Positions 1-9,844 are shown, counted from the first letter of the stretch. The stretch is 41,220 nt of DNA from Rhodobacterales bacterium HKCCE2091 (GCA_015689685.1 WVSL01000025.1:1-41220); one strand, 5' to 3'. Program-made: numbers and translations. The notes: a model not told the origin generated them from the letters alone.

Positions 1-1741
<1,741 letters not shown>

Positions 1742-1817
1742 TTACATCGACTGGTTCGGCTCATAGGTTGGCGCCGCGAAGGGTGCAAGCCGGGCGACCG
1801 GCATTTCAGGAGAGATC

Positions 1818-2228
1818 ATGACCGACGCGAGCGACGGCGAGACCGACTGGTATTCCGGTGACACCTCCACGTTCGGGGACCGCCTCGCGGCGGCGAGGGA
1901 GGCCGCGGGCCTGACCCAGTCCGACCTGTCCCGGCGGGCGGGGGTATCGCTGGAAGCGGTCGAGGAATGGGAAAACGACCAGACCGAGCCGCGGGCCAAC
2001 ACGCTGCAGCGGGTGGCCGGGATCCTCGGCGTGTCGCTGATGTGGCTGATGGCCGGCGAGGGCGAGGGGCTGGAATCCGGCGCCGAGGCGCTGGACGTGT
2101 CGGAGCCGTTCCGCGAGCTGATCGCGGAGATCCGCGAGTTGCGCGGCGAACAGGCGCGGCTCGGCGAGCGGCTCGGGCGGCTGGAAAAGCGCCTGCGGCT
2201 GGCGGCGGCCTCGATCGAGTCGGCGTGA
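1818..2228 (+). CDS. XRE-family helix-turn-helix regulator
   Basis: A 136-residue DNA-binding protein. Residues about 20-75 (FGDRLAAAREAAGLTQSDLS, then RRAGVSLEAVEEWENDQTEP) form a Cro/CI-type HTH with the usual LTQSDLSRRAGVS recognition region. The C-terminal 50 residues are charged and leucine-spaced (LRGEQARLGERLGRLEKRLR), suggesting a short coiled coil for dimerisation. A clear ribosome-binding site (AGGAGAG) sits 5' of the ATG. The stop overlaps the GTG of sdhE by four bases, so the two genes are co-translated. This pairing suggests a link to respiratory flavoprotein assembly, but no target is evident. Confidence 0.85.
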   Translation: MTDASDGETDWYSGDTSTFGDRLAAAREAAGLTQSDLSRRAGVSLEAVEEWENDQTEPRANTLQRVAGILGVSLMWLMAGEGEGLESGAEALDVSEPFRELIAEIRELRGEQARLGERLGRLEKRLRLAAASIESA

Positions 2229-2494
2229 GCGAACCGCGCGAGGTCCGGCTGAAGCGCCTGCGGATGCGCGCGGGCCGCCGGGGCATGCGCGAGATGGACC
2301 TGATCCTCGCCGCCTGGGCCGAGACGCGGCTGGACGCGGCGGGGCCCGAGCGGCTCGACCTGTTCGAGGAACTGCTCGACGAGTCCGACCAGGACCTGTT
2401 CGCCTGGGTGGCCGGGCAGTCCGCCCCGCCGGCGCGCTACGCCGACCTGGTGGCGGAGCTCGGCTCCGCGATTTCCGGCCGGGCCGGCGCCTGA
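2225..2494 (+). CDS. sdhE: FAD assembly factor SdhE (succinate dehydrogenase flavinylation)
   Basis: An 89-residue small helical protein of the SdhE/DUF339 family, which promotes covalent attachment of FAD to the SdhA subunit of succinate dehydrogenase. The hallmark RGxxE segment is visible as RRGMREMD near residue 18, followed by the family pattern of LLDESDQDLFAWVAG. The start is GTG at 2225, overlapping the TGA of the XRE gene as GTGA. The in-frame stretch upstream of this GTG is only a shadow of the XRE gene. No sdh genes are in the window. Confidence 0.85.
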   Translation: MSEPREVRLKRLRMRAGRRGMREMDLILAAWAETRLDAAGPERLDLFEELLDESDQDLFAWVAGQSAPPARYADLVAELGSAISGRAGA

Positions 2495-2608
2495 CCGGCA
2501 GCATTTCGCTGCTTCGCTGATCGGCACCGCCGGATTTTGTGGCGGGATTAACCTAATGTTTGGGTTTTTGCCGCAACTCAGGGATCGAGCTGACAAGCGG
2601 AGCCGATC

Positions 2609-3106
2609 ATGAGTTTGCATGCCTCTCTCCAGGAAGGCGCCCGGCACGGGATCATGTCCGGGTATCTCGACACGCTGTCGATGGTGGAGCGGCTGCACCG
2701 GTTGCTGCTCGATGTCATCAAGGACGAGTTCGAACGGCTCGGGATGCTCGAGATCAACGCCGTCCAGGCGCTGCTGCTGTTCAACATCGGCGACAACGAG
2801 GTGACGGCGGGCGAACTGAAAAGCCGCGGCTACTACCAGGGCTCGAACGTGTCCTACAACCTCAAGAAGCTGGTGGAGATGGGCTACATGCACCACCAGC
2901 GCTGCGAAATCGACCGCCGCTCCGTCCGCGTCCGCCTGACCGAGAAGGGCCGCAGCGTCCGCGACGTCGTGGGCGAGCTGTTCTCCCGCCATGCCGACGG
3001 TCTGGAGACGAAGGGCGTGATGGGCGTCGACGAGATCGACCAGGTGAACCACTTCCTCAAGCGGGTCGAACGCTACTGGTCGGAACAGATCCGTTACATC
3101 TACTGA
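2609..3106 (+). CDS. MarR-family winged-helix regulator (LdtR-like)
   Basis: A 165-residue winged-helix regulator. The segment about residues 50-115 holds the HTH (NEVTAGELKSRGYYQGSNVS, YNLKKLVEMGYMHHQ) and the wing (RRSVRVRLTEKGR). Highly similar proteins are conserved across Rhizobiales and Rhodobacterales, where the LdtR group controls an L,D-transpeptidase and stress genes; that relationship is from memory of the family and is not proven here. It stands alone, 114 bp after sdhE. The upstream gap is unusually AT-rich for this genome (about 2530-2575) and probably holds its promoter. Immediately downstream lies a tandem repeat region. Confidence 0.82.
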   Translation: MSLHASLQEGARHGIMSGYLDTLSMVERLHRLLLDVIKDEFERLGMLEINAVQALLLFNIGDNEVTAGELKSRGYYQGSNVSYNLKKLVEMGYMHHQRCEIDRRSVRVRLTEKGRSVRDVVGELFSRHADGLETKGVMGVDEIDQVNHFLKRVERYWSEQIRYIY

Positions 3107-3125
3107 CCGGGTGCGGACCGGGCGC

Positions 3126-3449
3126 GAGCCGTTTGCGCACAAGCCCCGTCACCAGACATGACTGTCGCCCGACTGAAGCGACGGTCGCCCGCGCCAATGG
3201 CGCGAACCTGCTGCGGACCAATCCAAACCTGTGGACTGGCGATCCGGTCGATCCGGTGCCTAAGCGATCGCTGTCCAACGCGGTGGTGCGAGCCGTTTGC
3301 GCCAAAGCCCATAGGCCCCTTCGCCTGACATGATTTCTGCCCGACTGAAGTGACGGTCGCCCGCGCCGGTCGCGCGAACCTGCTAAGGACCAATCCGAAC
3401 CTGCGGACCGGCGATCCGGCCGATCCAGTGCCAAAGCGATGACTGTCCG
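3126..3449. repeat. imperfect tandem direct repeat, two units of about 164 bp
   Basis: Unit 1 (3126-3289) and unit 2 (3290-3449) both open with GAGCCGTTTGCGC. They share, in order, GACTGAAG(C/T)GACGGTCGCC, GCGCGAACCTGCT, GGACCAATCC, GGCGATCCGG and AAGCGAT. A degenerate third start (GACTGTCCGCCCC, then GCGCGAAC) follows at about 3441-3468. Short pieces such as TCGCCCG...GCGCGAAC recur inside each unit. No coding signal is convincing on either strand. The right part of unit 2 overlaps the 3' end of the DUF6314 gene. Confidence 0.85.
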
Positions 3450-3946
3450 CCCCGGTAGCGCGAACTTGTCTCGATCCGCCCCCGGCGGCGCGACGCGGCT
3501 ACGGGTCGCCCCCGTTCCCGCGAAAAGCGGCCGGTGAGGACGAGGTCTTTCCGGGGACCGGTCACACGCCACTCCGCCGTCCACGCGGGCCAGTCCGCGA
3601 AATCGTAGCGCACCCGGTAGATGTCGGCGCCGCAGAGGTGCTCCGCCGTGTCCGCCTGCCCGGGCACGAAATCGTGGAACGCGCCGCCATCGGCGAATTC
3701 GACCACGAGCCGCCCGTCCCGCTCGCGCCAGCGGTAGACCCGCTCCGCCCGCATCGGCGGCGCCGCGCCGTAGACGAGTTCCCCGGTCTCGGTCTGGATC
3801 AGCCCCTGGCTGTCCGGCACGAATTCCGCGATCCCGGTGAAGCGGCCGGCCAGCCCGGCGCGCCGGTCGTCGATGGTGCGGACGAGCGCCCAGGTGCCGC
3901 ACAGGTCGCCCAGCCCGATCCTCGCCCCGCCCTGCCAGTCGCGCAT
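3383..3946 (-). CDS. DUF6314 family protein with a repeat-derived C-terminal tail
   Basis: A 187-residue cytoplasmic protein. Residues 1-145 match the small DUF6314 family of Rhodobacterales, a beta-rich, lipocalin-like fold without known function: GDLCGTWALVRTIDDRRAG, the central GQADTAEHLCGADIYRVRY, and the conserved end WRVTGPRKDLVLTGRF. Family members, as I remember them, end within a few residues of that last motif. Here the frame stays open for about 40 more residues and runs into the tandem repeat (SSLWHWIGRIAGPQVRIGP), so the original stop seems lost. It is transcribed away from purB, with a 65-bp gap between starts. Confidence 0.75.
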   Translation of the reverse strand: MRDWQGGARIGLGDLCGTWALVRTIDDRRAGLAGRFTGIAEFVPDSQGLIQTETGELVYGAAPPMRAERVYRWRERDGRLVVEFADGGAFHDFVPGQADTAEHLCGADIYRVRYDFADWPAWTAEWRVTGPRKDLVLTGRFSRERGRPVAASRRRGRIETSSRYRGGQSSLWHWIGRIAGPQVRIGP

Positions 3947-4011
3947 CGCTTGTCCCCACCCGGTCCCCGGCGTAAGACACCGCGACCGCAGAAAAGACGC
4001 AAGGCCCGCCG

Positions 4012-5316
4012 ATGATCCCGCGCTATTCCCGCCCCGAGATGACCGCCATCTGGTCCCCCGAGACCCGGTTCCGGATCTGGTTCGAGATCGAGGCCCATGC
4101 CTGCGACGCGCAGGCCGAGCTCGGCGTCATCCCGAAGGAGAACGCGGAGGCCGTCTGGACCGCGAAGGACGCGACCTTCGACGTGGCCCGGATCGACGAG
4201 ATCGAGGCCGTCACCAAGCACGACGTGATCGCCTTCCTCACCCACCTCGCCGAGATCGTAGGCAACGACGCCGCCCGTTTCGTCCACCAGGGCATGACCT
4301 CGTCCGACGTGCTGGACACCTGCCTGTCGATCCAGCTGACCCGCGCGGCCGACCTGCTGCTGGCCGATCTCGACGCACTGCTCGCGGCGCTGAAGGCCCG
4401 CGCGCTGGAACACAAGGACACCGTCCGCATCGGTCGGTCCCACGGCATCCACGCAGAGCCTGTGACGATGGGCCTGACCTTCGCCCGCTTCTACGCCGAG
4501 ATGGACCGCAACCGGAACCGGCTGGAAAAGGCGCGGTGGGAGATCGCCACCGGCGCGATTTCCGGCGCCGTCGGCACCTTCGCCAACATCGACCCCGCGG
4601 TCGAGGCCCATGTCTGCGAGAAGCTCGGCCTCCGGCCCGAGCCGGTCTCGACCCAGGTGATCCCGCGCGACCGCCACGCGATGTTCTTCGCCACGCTCGG
4701 CGTCATCGCCTCGTCGGTCGAGAACATCGCGATCGAGATCCGGCACATGCAGCGGACCGAGGTGCTGGAGGCGGAGGAGTTCTTCTCCAAGGGCCAGAAG
4801 GGCAGTTCCGCGATGCCGCACAAGCGCAACCCGGTCCTGTCGGAGAACCTGACCGGCCTCGCGCGCATCGTCCGCTCCGCCGTCACGCCGGCGCTGGAGA
4901 ACGTGGCGCTCTGGCACGAGCGCGATATCTCCCACTCCTCGGTCGAACGGATGATCGGCCCCGACGCCACGGTGACGCTCGACTTCGCGCTGGCGCGGCT
5001 GACCGGGCTGATCGAGAAGCTCGTCGTCTACCCCGACAACATGATGGCGAACATGAACAAGTTCCGAGGCCTCGTGCATTCGCAGCGCGTGCTCCTGGCG
5101 CTGACCCAGGCCGGGGTCAGCCGCGAGGACGCCTACGCGCTGGTGCAGCGGAACGCGATGAAGGTCTGGGAGCAGGGCAAGGACTTCAAGGAGGAGCTGC
5201 TGGCCGATCCCGACGTGACAGCCGCGCTGAGCCCCGCGGAGATCGAGGACAAGTTCGACCTTGCCTACCACACCAAGCATGTTGACACGATCTTCGCCCG
5301 CGTCTTCGGCGAATGA
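4012..5316 (+). CDS. purB: adenylosuccinate lyase
   Basis: A 434-residue enzyme of the fumarase/aspartase superfamily. It catalyses two fumarate-releasing steps of purine synthesis: SAICAR to AICAR and adenylosuccinate to AMP. Visible motifs are TSSDVLDTCLSIQL, the catalytic His segment GRSHGIHAEPVTMGL, and the family signature SSAMPHKRNP in the flexible loop near residue 265. The length is typical of the shorter bacterial class. ATG at 4012 follows a modest purine-rich stretch. The next gene begins 117 bp downstream. Confidence 0.96.
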   Translation: MIPRYSRPEMTAIWSPETRFRIWFEIEAHACDAQAELGVIPKENAEAVWTAKDATFDVARIDEIEAVTKHDVIAFLTHLAEIVGNDAARFVHQGMTSSDVLDTCLSIQLTRAADLLLADLDALLAALKARALEHKDTVRIGRSHGIHAEPVTMGLTFARFYAEMDRNRNRLEKARWEIATGAISGAVGTFANIDPAVEAHVCEKLGLRPEPVSTQVIPRDRHAMFFATLGVIASSVENIAIEIRHMQRTEVLEAEEFFSKGQKGSSAMPHKRNPVLSENLTGLARIVRSAVTPALENVALWHERDISHSSVERMIGPDATVTLDFALARLTGLIEKLVVYPDNMMANMNKFRGLVHSQRVLLALTQAGVSREDAYALVQRNAMKVWEQGKDFKEELLADPDVTAALSPAEIEDKFDLAYHTKHVDTIFARVFGE

Positions 5317-5433
5317 CGGTTTCGTGAGCAGGCCCCTGTAAAGAACATTTTGACGCGGGAGCGGCCCGTGTTACCGTGACGACGCACCTCAAGACGACTG
5401 CGACGGAAAAGACAACCGGGGGTTGTGCGTCTC

Positions 5434-5592
5434 ATGCGTACCAGACTTGCCTTGACCGCCTTCATCATCGGCCTGCTGCCCGGACTTGCGCATGCGCAGG
5501 GCTGTGAACACGAGCGGGCCACCATGACCTGCGCGGAAGGCATGGTCTGGGATGCCGAGAGCCAATCCTGCGTCTCCACGGTCAGCAGTTGA
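5434..5592 (+). CDS. small secreted cysteine-motif protein
   Basis: A 52-residue protein with a signal peptide (MRTRLALTAFIIGLLPGLAHA, cleavage expected after AHA). The mature part is about 31 residues with three cysteines, including C33-x12-C46 in CAEGMVWDAESQSC. The same C-x-E-G-x-V-x-D-x5-C spacing occurs at the mature N-terminus of the TPR protein encoded next. A strong terminator hairpin follows eight bases after the stop. Small proteins of this type beside purB are, to my memory, common in Rhodobacteraceae. The function is unknown; the motif resembles a single disulphide-closed loop. Confidence 0.7.
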   Translation: MRTRLALTAFIIGLLPGLAHAQGCEHERATMTCAEGMVWDAESQSCVSTVSS

Positions 5593-5600
5593 AACCTCGT

Positions 5601-5637
5601 CTCCGGCGCGCCTCCTGACGGCGGCGCGCCGGAGTTT
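5601..5637 (+). terminator. hairpin terminator after the small secreted gene
   Basis: A perfect 12-bp stem (CTCCGGCGCGCC at 5601-5612 pairing with GGCGCGCCGGAG at 5623-5634) with a 10-nt loop is followed by TTT. The U tract is short, but the stem is the strongest of this kind in the area. A second 7-bp hairpin with a CTTC loop lies at 5661-5678. Confidence 0.7.
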
Positions 5638-5708
5638 CCCACCATGCGCGACGTGACGTGCCCGGCCCTTCGGCCGGGGTCAAGCCGTTGAGGACCGGGG
5701 GAAATTCC

Positions 5709-6248
5709 ATGCCGACCCGCGCCGTCATCGCCGCCCTCGCGATCTGCCTGCCCGCCGCCGCCCTCGCCGTGGGCAGCGACCGCGACGACCCGCCGGAGCC
5801 GACGCCGACGACGACGGAATGCCCCGAGGGGCAGGTGTTCGACACCACCGCCGGGGCCTGCGTCGCGATCGAGGACAGCCGGCTTGACGACGACGCGCTC
5901 TACCGTGCCGCGCGCGAACTGGCGTATGCCGGGCGTCACGGCGACGCGCTGGCCGTGCTGGCGCGGATGTCGGACCAGGGCGAGAGCCGGGTTGAGACCT
6001 ATCGCGGCTTCATCGCCCGCAGCACCGGCGACACCGCGGCGGCGCGGGTCCACTACGCCCACGCGCTCGCCGCGGACCCCGGCAACGCGCTGGCCCGGTC
6101 CTACCTCGGCATGGCCCATGTTCTCGACGGGCGGATCGACCTCGCCCGGGTCCAGCTTGCCGAGATCCGCGCCCGCGGCGGCGCCAATACCTGGCCCGAC
6201 CGCGCGCTCGCCCGCGCCATCCGCACCGGCACCGTGACCAATTATTGA
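5709..6248 (+). CDS. secreted tetratricopeptide-repeat protein
   Basis: A 179-residue exported protein. The signal peptide is residues 1-20 (MPTRAVIAALAICLPAAALA). A proline/threonine linker (PPEPTPTTTE) leads to C38-x12-C51 (CPEGQVFDTTAGAC). Residues about 58-150 carry TPR-like helices with the canonical spacing (ALYRAARELAYAGRHGDALA, then ARVHYAHALAADPGNALARS). It probably acts as a periplasmic scaffold. The start at 5709 is chosen because the signal peptide begins there. The Cys motif duplicates that of the preceding small protein. Confidence 0.8.
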   Translation: MPTRAVIAALAICLPAAALAVGSDRDDPPEPTPTTTECPEGQVFDTTAGACVAIEDSRLDDDALYRAARELAYAGRHGDALAVLARMSDQGESRVETYRGFIARSTGDTAAARVHYAHALAADPGNALARSYLGMAHVLDGRIDLARVQLAEIRARGGANTWPDRALARAIRTGTVTNY

Positions 6249-6252
6249 CGAA

Positions 6253-6269
6253 GTGGCGGGAATCGCCAC
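6253..6269. terminator. short hairpin after the TPR gene
   Basis: GTGGCG (6253-6258) and CGCCAC (6264-6269) form a 6-bp stem with a 5-nt loop four bases after the stop. There is no U tract, so this is a weak candidate. The gap to fliG also contains one GGTTAACG sequence at about 6297-6304, a possible CtrA half-site. Confidence 0.35.
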
Positions 6270-6356
6270 CGGGCCGCCCCGGTCGGGCAACCCCCGGTTA
6301 ACGCCTTGCCGCGATGGTCGCCCCCGGGTGCGGGCTCAGGCTTCCGGGGGTGAGCG

Positions 6357-7418
6357 ATGGTACAGGTTCTCGACGATCTCGCGGGCGGTTCGCCCGCCAT
6401 GCACCGGCAGGCGGGTCTGCCGGCGGTTCTCACGCAGGGGCAGAAGGCGGCGGTGATCGTCCGCCTGCTCCTGTCGCACGAGGTCGCTCTGCCGCTGGAA
6501 CGGCTCCAGCCGAAGCACCAGAAACGGCTCGCCCGGCGCATGACGGAACTGCGCCGCGTCGACCGCCCGACGCTGGCCGCGGTCATCGACGAGTTCACCC
6601 AGGCGCTCGACGGCATGGCGCTGACCTTCCCGCGCGGCCTGCCCGACGCGCTGGAACTGCTGGAACCCTACCTGTCGCCCAAGGCCAGCGAGGGCCTGCG
6701 GGACGAGGCCAGCCGCGCCAACCGCGGCGAGGCATGGGACCGGATCGTGGCGCTGGAGACGGACGAGCTTCTGACCCTGATCGCGGAGGAAGGCGCCGAG
6801 GTCTCGGCGATCCTCCTGTCGAAACTGCCGGTGGCGAAGGCCGCGGAGCTTCTGGGCGCGCTGCCGCCGGAACGGGCCGAGGTCATCACCCACGCGGTCG
6901 CGCTGACCGGCGCGGTCGGCCCCCATACCGTGAACCGGGTCGGCAAGGCGCTGGCAGAACAGCTCGACGCGCGCCCCTCGCCCGCCTTCCGCACCGGCGC
7001 CGCCGACCGCGTCGGCCTGATCCTGAACGCCGCAACCCGCAAGATGCGCGACACGCTGCTGGCCGCGCTGGAGGGCCGCGATACCGAGTTCGCGGAGGCC
7101 GTGCGCAAGACGATCTTCACCTTCGACCACATCCCCGCCCGGCTCGATGCCGGCGACGTCCCGGCGGTCATGCGCGCGGTCGACGGCGAGGTGCTGAACC
7201 TCGCCATCGCGGCGGCGACCGACCAGTTCCCGCTCGCCGTCGACTTCATCCTCGACAACATCTCCAAGCGGATGGCCGAGGCGTTGCGCGAGGAGGCGAT
7301 GGCGCTCGGCACCCCGGCGGAGGACGAGGGCGAAGCCGCGATGACTGCCGTGATCGGCGCGATCCGCGACCTGGAGGCGCAGGGCCAGCTGAAGCTGAAG
7401 GAACCGCCGGCGGCGTGA
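6357..7418 (+). CDS. fliG: FliG-like flagellar motor switch protein, stand-alone and divergent
   Basis: A 353-residue cytoplasmic protein. FliG forms the rotor ring that meets the stator and sets rotation direction. Here residues about 28-110 correspond to the N-domain (LTQGQKAAVIVRLLLSHEV), about 125-230 to the middle domain, and about 230-345 to the C-domain (AVRKTIFTFDHIPARLDAGD, then FILDNISKRMAEALREEAMA). The usual EHPQ motif of the middle domain is replaced by EEGAEVSAIL, and the C-domain torque-helix charges are altered. No other flagellar gene is in the window. It may be the main FliG located away from the flagellar cluster, or a specialised paralogue. Confidence 0.8.
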   Translation: MVQVLDDLAGGSPAMHRQAGLPAVLTQGQKAAVIVRLLLSHEVALPLERLQPKHQKRLARRMTELRRVDRPTLAAVIDEFTQALDGMALTFPRGLPDALELLEPYLSPKASEGLRDEASRANRGEAWDRIVALETDELLTLIAEEGAEVSAILLSKLPVAKAAELLGALPPERAEVITHAVALTGAVGPHTVNRVGKALAEQLDARPSPAFRTGAADRVGLILNAATRKMRDTLLAALEGRDTEFAEAVRKTIFTFDHIPARLDAGDVPAVMRAVDGEVLNLAIAAATDQFPLAVDFILDNISKRMAEALREEAMALGTPAEDEGEAAMTAVIGAIRDLEAQGQLKLKEPPAA

Positions 7419-7532
7419 TCCCGCCGCCGTCACCACCCCCGCAACCGGGGAAATGCACCGCCGAGGATGTCAGGACGACTGTTTTGCGCTACACTGATCC
7501 CCACGAACGGGGACCAGTCCAGGGAGGCCAGA

Positions 7533-7715
7533 ATGGACATGTCCGACATCGCCCGCCACGCGCGGGCTCTCTACGACGCTCACGGCGACTCGGCCGAGGC
7601 GGAGGCGGCGAAACAGGCGCAGCGCGCGAAAAGCTTCGGCGACACCGCCACGGCGACCGAGTGGCAGCGCATCCGCTCCGCCATCCGCGAACTTCGCGGC
7701 GCCTCGGTCAGCTGA
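7533..7715 (+). CDS. small conserved hypothetical protein
   Basis: A 60-residue soluble, charged, mostly helical protein (begins MDMSDIARHARALYDAHGD). It has no signal peptide or membrane segment. A good ribosome-binding site (AGGGAGG at 7521-7527) precedes ATG 7533 at six bases, which decides the start over an in-frame upstream ATG. I recognise the pattern as a small conserved protein of Rhodobacterales with no known role. It lies 114 bp after fliG and converges on the hydrolase gene 21 bp further on. Confidence 0.65.
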   Translation: MDMSDIARHARALYDAHGDSAEAEAAKQAQRAKSFGDTATATEWQRIRSAIRELRGASVS

Positions 7716-7736
7716 TCGGAAACGGTCCGGGCGCGG

Positions 7737-8516
7737 TCAGGCGACCGCGTCCACCGGCACCGCCCTGCGCCCGGCGGCCCATTCCCGCGCCGCCGCGCCA
7801 AACGCCTGGAACAACGGCCGGGACACCGGGTCTTCGGCCGCGCGGTATTCCGGGTGCCACTGCACCGACAGCGTGAACCCCGGCGCGCCCTTGATATAGG
7901 TCGCCTCCGGCGTGCCATCCGGCGCGACCCCGTCGATCACGATCCGCGCGCCGGGCCGGTTGATCCCCTGCCCGTGCAGCGTGTTGGTCATCACCTCGCG
8001 CGCGCCCATCAGCCGATGGAACGGCCCGCCCTCGGTGAAGGTGACCATGTGCCGGAGCGCGAACTTCTCCTCCACCGTGCCATCCGGCGGCATCCGGTGG
8101 TTCATGCGGCCCGGCAGGTCCCGGATCTCGGGGTATAGCGAGCCGCCCATCGCGACGTTGACCTCCTGGAAGCCGCGGCAGACGCCGAGAAACGGCTGGC
8201 CGCGTTCGACGCAGGCGCGCACCAGCGGCAGGGCCACCGCGTCGCGGGCGCGGTCGAAGGCGCCATGGGCCTCGGTCGGGTCCTCGCCGTATTCCTCGGG
8301 GTGGACGTTCGGCCGCCCGCCGGTGAACAGGAACCCCGCGCAGACCTCGAGCAGTTCCGCGGTCGCGACGAAGCGCGGGTCGGCCGGGATCAGGAGCGGG
8401 ATGCAGTCGGCGACCTCGGCGACCGCCTCGGTGTTCATCACCCCGCCCGCGTGGGTCGCGTACTGATCGTTGATCAGGTGGTGATTTCCGATGATGCCGA
8501 TGACGGGTCGTGTCAT
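7737..8516 (-). CDS. gamma-glutamyl-gamma-aminobutyrate hydrolase family (PuuD-like, peptidase C26)
   Basis: A 259-residue class I glutamine-amidotransferase-like hydrolase. The nucleophile Cys lies in FLGVCRGFQEVNVAMGGSLY, and the His/Glu pair in SVQWHPEYRA. PuuD-type enzymes cleave gamma-glutamyl amides in polyamine breakdown. Putrescine-pathway partners are not in the window, so the actual substrate is uncertain. The start at 8516 gives MTRPVIGIIGNHHLIN, the standard first beta strand; longer in-frame extensions run antisense to the P450 gene and are rejected. The gene is divergent from the P450 with a 118-bp shared promoter gap. Confidence 0.88.
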   Translation of the reverse strand: MTRPVIGIIGNHHLINDQYATHAGGVMNTEAVAEVADCIPLLIPADPRFVATAELLEVCAGFLFTGGRPNVHPEEYGEDPTEAHGAFDRARDAVALPLVRACVERGQPFLGVCRGFQEVNVAMGGSLYPEIRDLPGRMNHRMPPDGTVEEKFALRHMVTFTEGGPFHRLMGAREVMTNTLHGQGINRPGARIVIDGVAPDGTPEATYIKGAPGFTLSVQWHPEYRAAEDPVSRPLFQAFGAAAREWAAGRRAVPVDAVA

Positions 8517-8634
8517 TCCGGGTCCAAAGTGCTGCGATCCCTTCCTATCTACTCCCGGTGGCGGTGCGCGAAAAGGCCGGGCCCCGCGCAACATGGCGTG
8601 CATCCCCGCACATGCCGAAAAATTGGGCTCCGTC

Positions 8635-9831
8635 ATGCGATACCGCCTTACCGACCCCGCGTTTCTCGCCGATCCCGGCCCGGTGCTGGCCCGAATGCGG
8701 GCCGAGGGGCCGCTCGTCACCGTGCGCCTGCCGCTTGTCGGGCGGGTGCGGCTGACCACCGGCGACGCCGCCGCGCGGGCGCTGCTGAAGGACCGGCGGT
8801 TCAGCCGCGACCCGACCGGGCCGACCGGCCGCCCGATGCGGCGGCAGTTCTGGTGGATGCCGCGGTTCATGGCGCCGATGACCGAGAGCCTGATCGCCCG
8901 CGACGATCCCGACCACGCGCGGCTGCGCGGGCTGGCCGAGGGCGCCTTCGCGCGGATCGCGGTCGAGGACCTGAAGCCGGAGCTGGCGGCCATCGCGGAC
9001 GAACTCCTGGACGCCGCCGGCCCCGCACGCGGCGTCGATATCGAGACCGCCTATACCCGGCCCCTGCCGCTCCGCGCCATTTCCGCCCTGCTCGGCCTGC
9101 CGGACGACCTGCGCGCGCGGGTCGCCGCGGACATCGCGCCACTCAGCCACGTCACCGGCCCGGTGCAGGCGGTGATGGCGCTCTTCCGGATGAAATCCGC
9201 GCTGGCGGCGTTCCGCGACCATTTCGCCGACCTGCGCCGCGCGCCGCGTCCGGGCCTCGCCTCCGCCCTGGTCGAGGCCGCGGGGGAGCACGGGCAACTG
9301 ACCGACGACGAGCTGCTCGCCACCGTGATGACCCTGTTCCTCGCCGGTCACGAAACCACCCTCCACCTCATCGGCGCCTCGCTCCACGCGCTGGCATCGG
9401 ACGCCGGGCTGCGGGCGCATTTCGACGCGCACCCGGACCGGCGCGGGCTCCTGATCGAGGAATTCCTGCGCCACGTCTCGCCGGTGATGATGACCAAGAT
9501 GCTGTTCGCGAACGAGGACCTGGAGTTCGAGGGCGTGCCGGTCCGCCGCGGCGAGAAGCTGTCGGCCTTCCTGCTCGCCGCCAACCACGACCCGGCGCGC
9601 TTCGACGACCCCGGCAGGCTGGTCCCCGACCGCCGCCCGAACCCGCATCTCGGCTTCGGCCACGGCCCGCATACCTGCCTCGGGATGCAGCTCGCCCGCG
9701 CCGAGGCGCTGGTGGCGCTCGACCGGCTCTTCGCCCGCTACCCCGCCACCCGCCTCGCCGATCCGCCGCCGAAATGGCTGCGGCGGCCGGGGCTTCACGC
9801 CCTGACCGGCCTGAGGCTGGACCTCGCCTGA
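8635..9831 (+). CDS. cytochrome P450
   Basis: A 398-residue soluble bacterial P450 monooxygenase. The oxygen-binding I-helix motif AGHETT is present (TLFLAGHETTLHLIGASLHA). A K-helix ExxR is seen as EEFLR. The heme-thiolate loop is FGHGPHTCLGMQLARAEALV, with the cysteine ligand. The substrate cannot be inferred, and no ferredoxin or ferredoxin reductase gene is adjacent. The start at 8635 (MRYRLTDPAFLADPG) matches normal P450 N-termini; earlier in-frame ATGs would add an unrelated leader overlapping the divergent promoter region. Confidence 0.93.
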   Translation: MRYRLTDPAFLADPGPVLARMRAEGPLVTVRLPLVGRVRLTTGDAAARALLKDRRFSRDPTGPTGRPMRRQFWWMPRFMAPMTESLIARDDPDHARLRGLAEGAFARIAVEDLKPELAAIADELLDAAGPARGVDIETAYTRPLPLRAISALLGLPDDLRARVAADIAPLSHVTGPVQAVMALFRMKSALAAFRDHFADLRRAPRPGLASALVEAAGEHGQLTDDELLATVMTLFLAGHETTLHLIGASLHALASDAGLRAHFDAHPDRRGLLIEEFLRHVSPVMMTKMLFANEDLEFEGVPVRRGEKLSAFLLAANHDPARFDDPGRLVPDRRPNPHLGFGHGPHTCLGMQLARAEALVALDRLFARYPATRLADPPPKWLRRPGLHALTGLRLDLA

Positions 9832-9844
9832 AGGGGTTTCGCTT

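Noticed and set aside
3057-3980. Long minus-strand open frames over the 3.1-3.9 kb repeat region
   Set aside because: They run through the tandem repeats with arginine-rich, low-complexity translation. Only the frame ending at 3383 carries DUF6314 family sequence.
6297-6304. GGTTAACG upstream of fliG as a CtrA site
   Set aside because: Only one half-site is present; the TTAA-N7-TTAAC spacing is not met.
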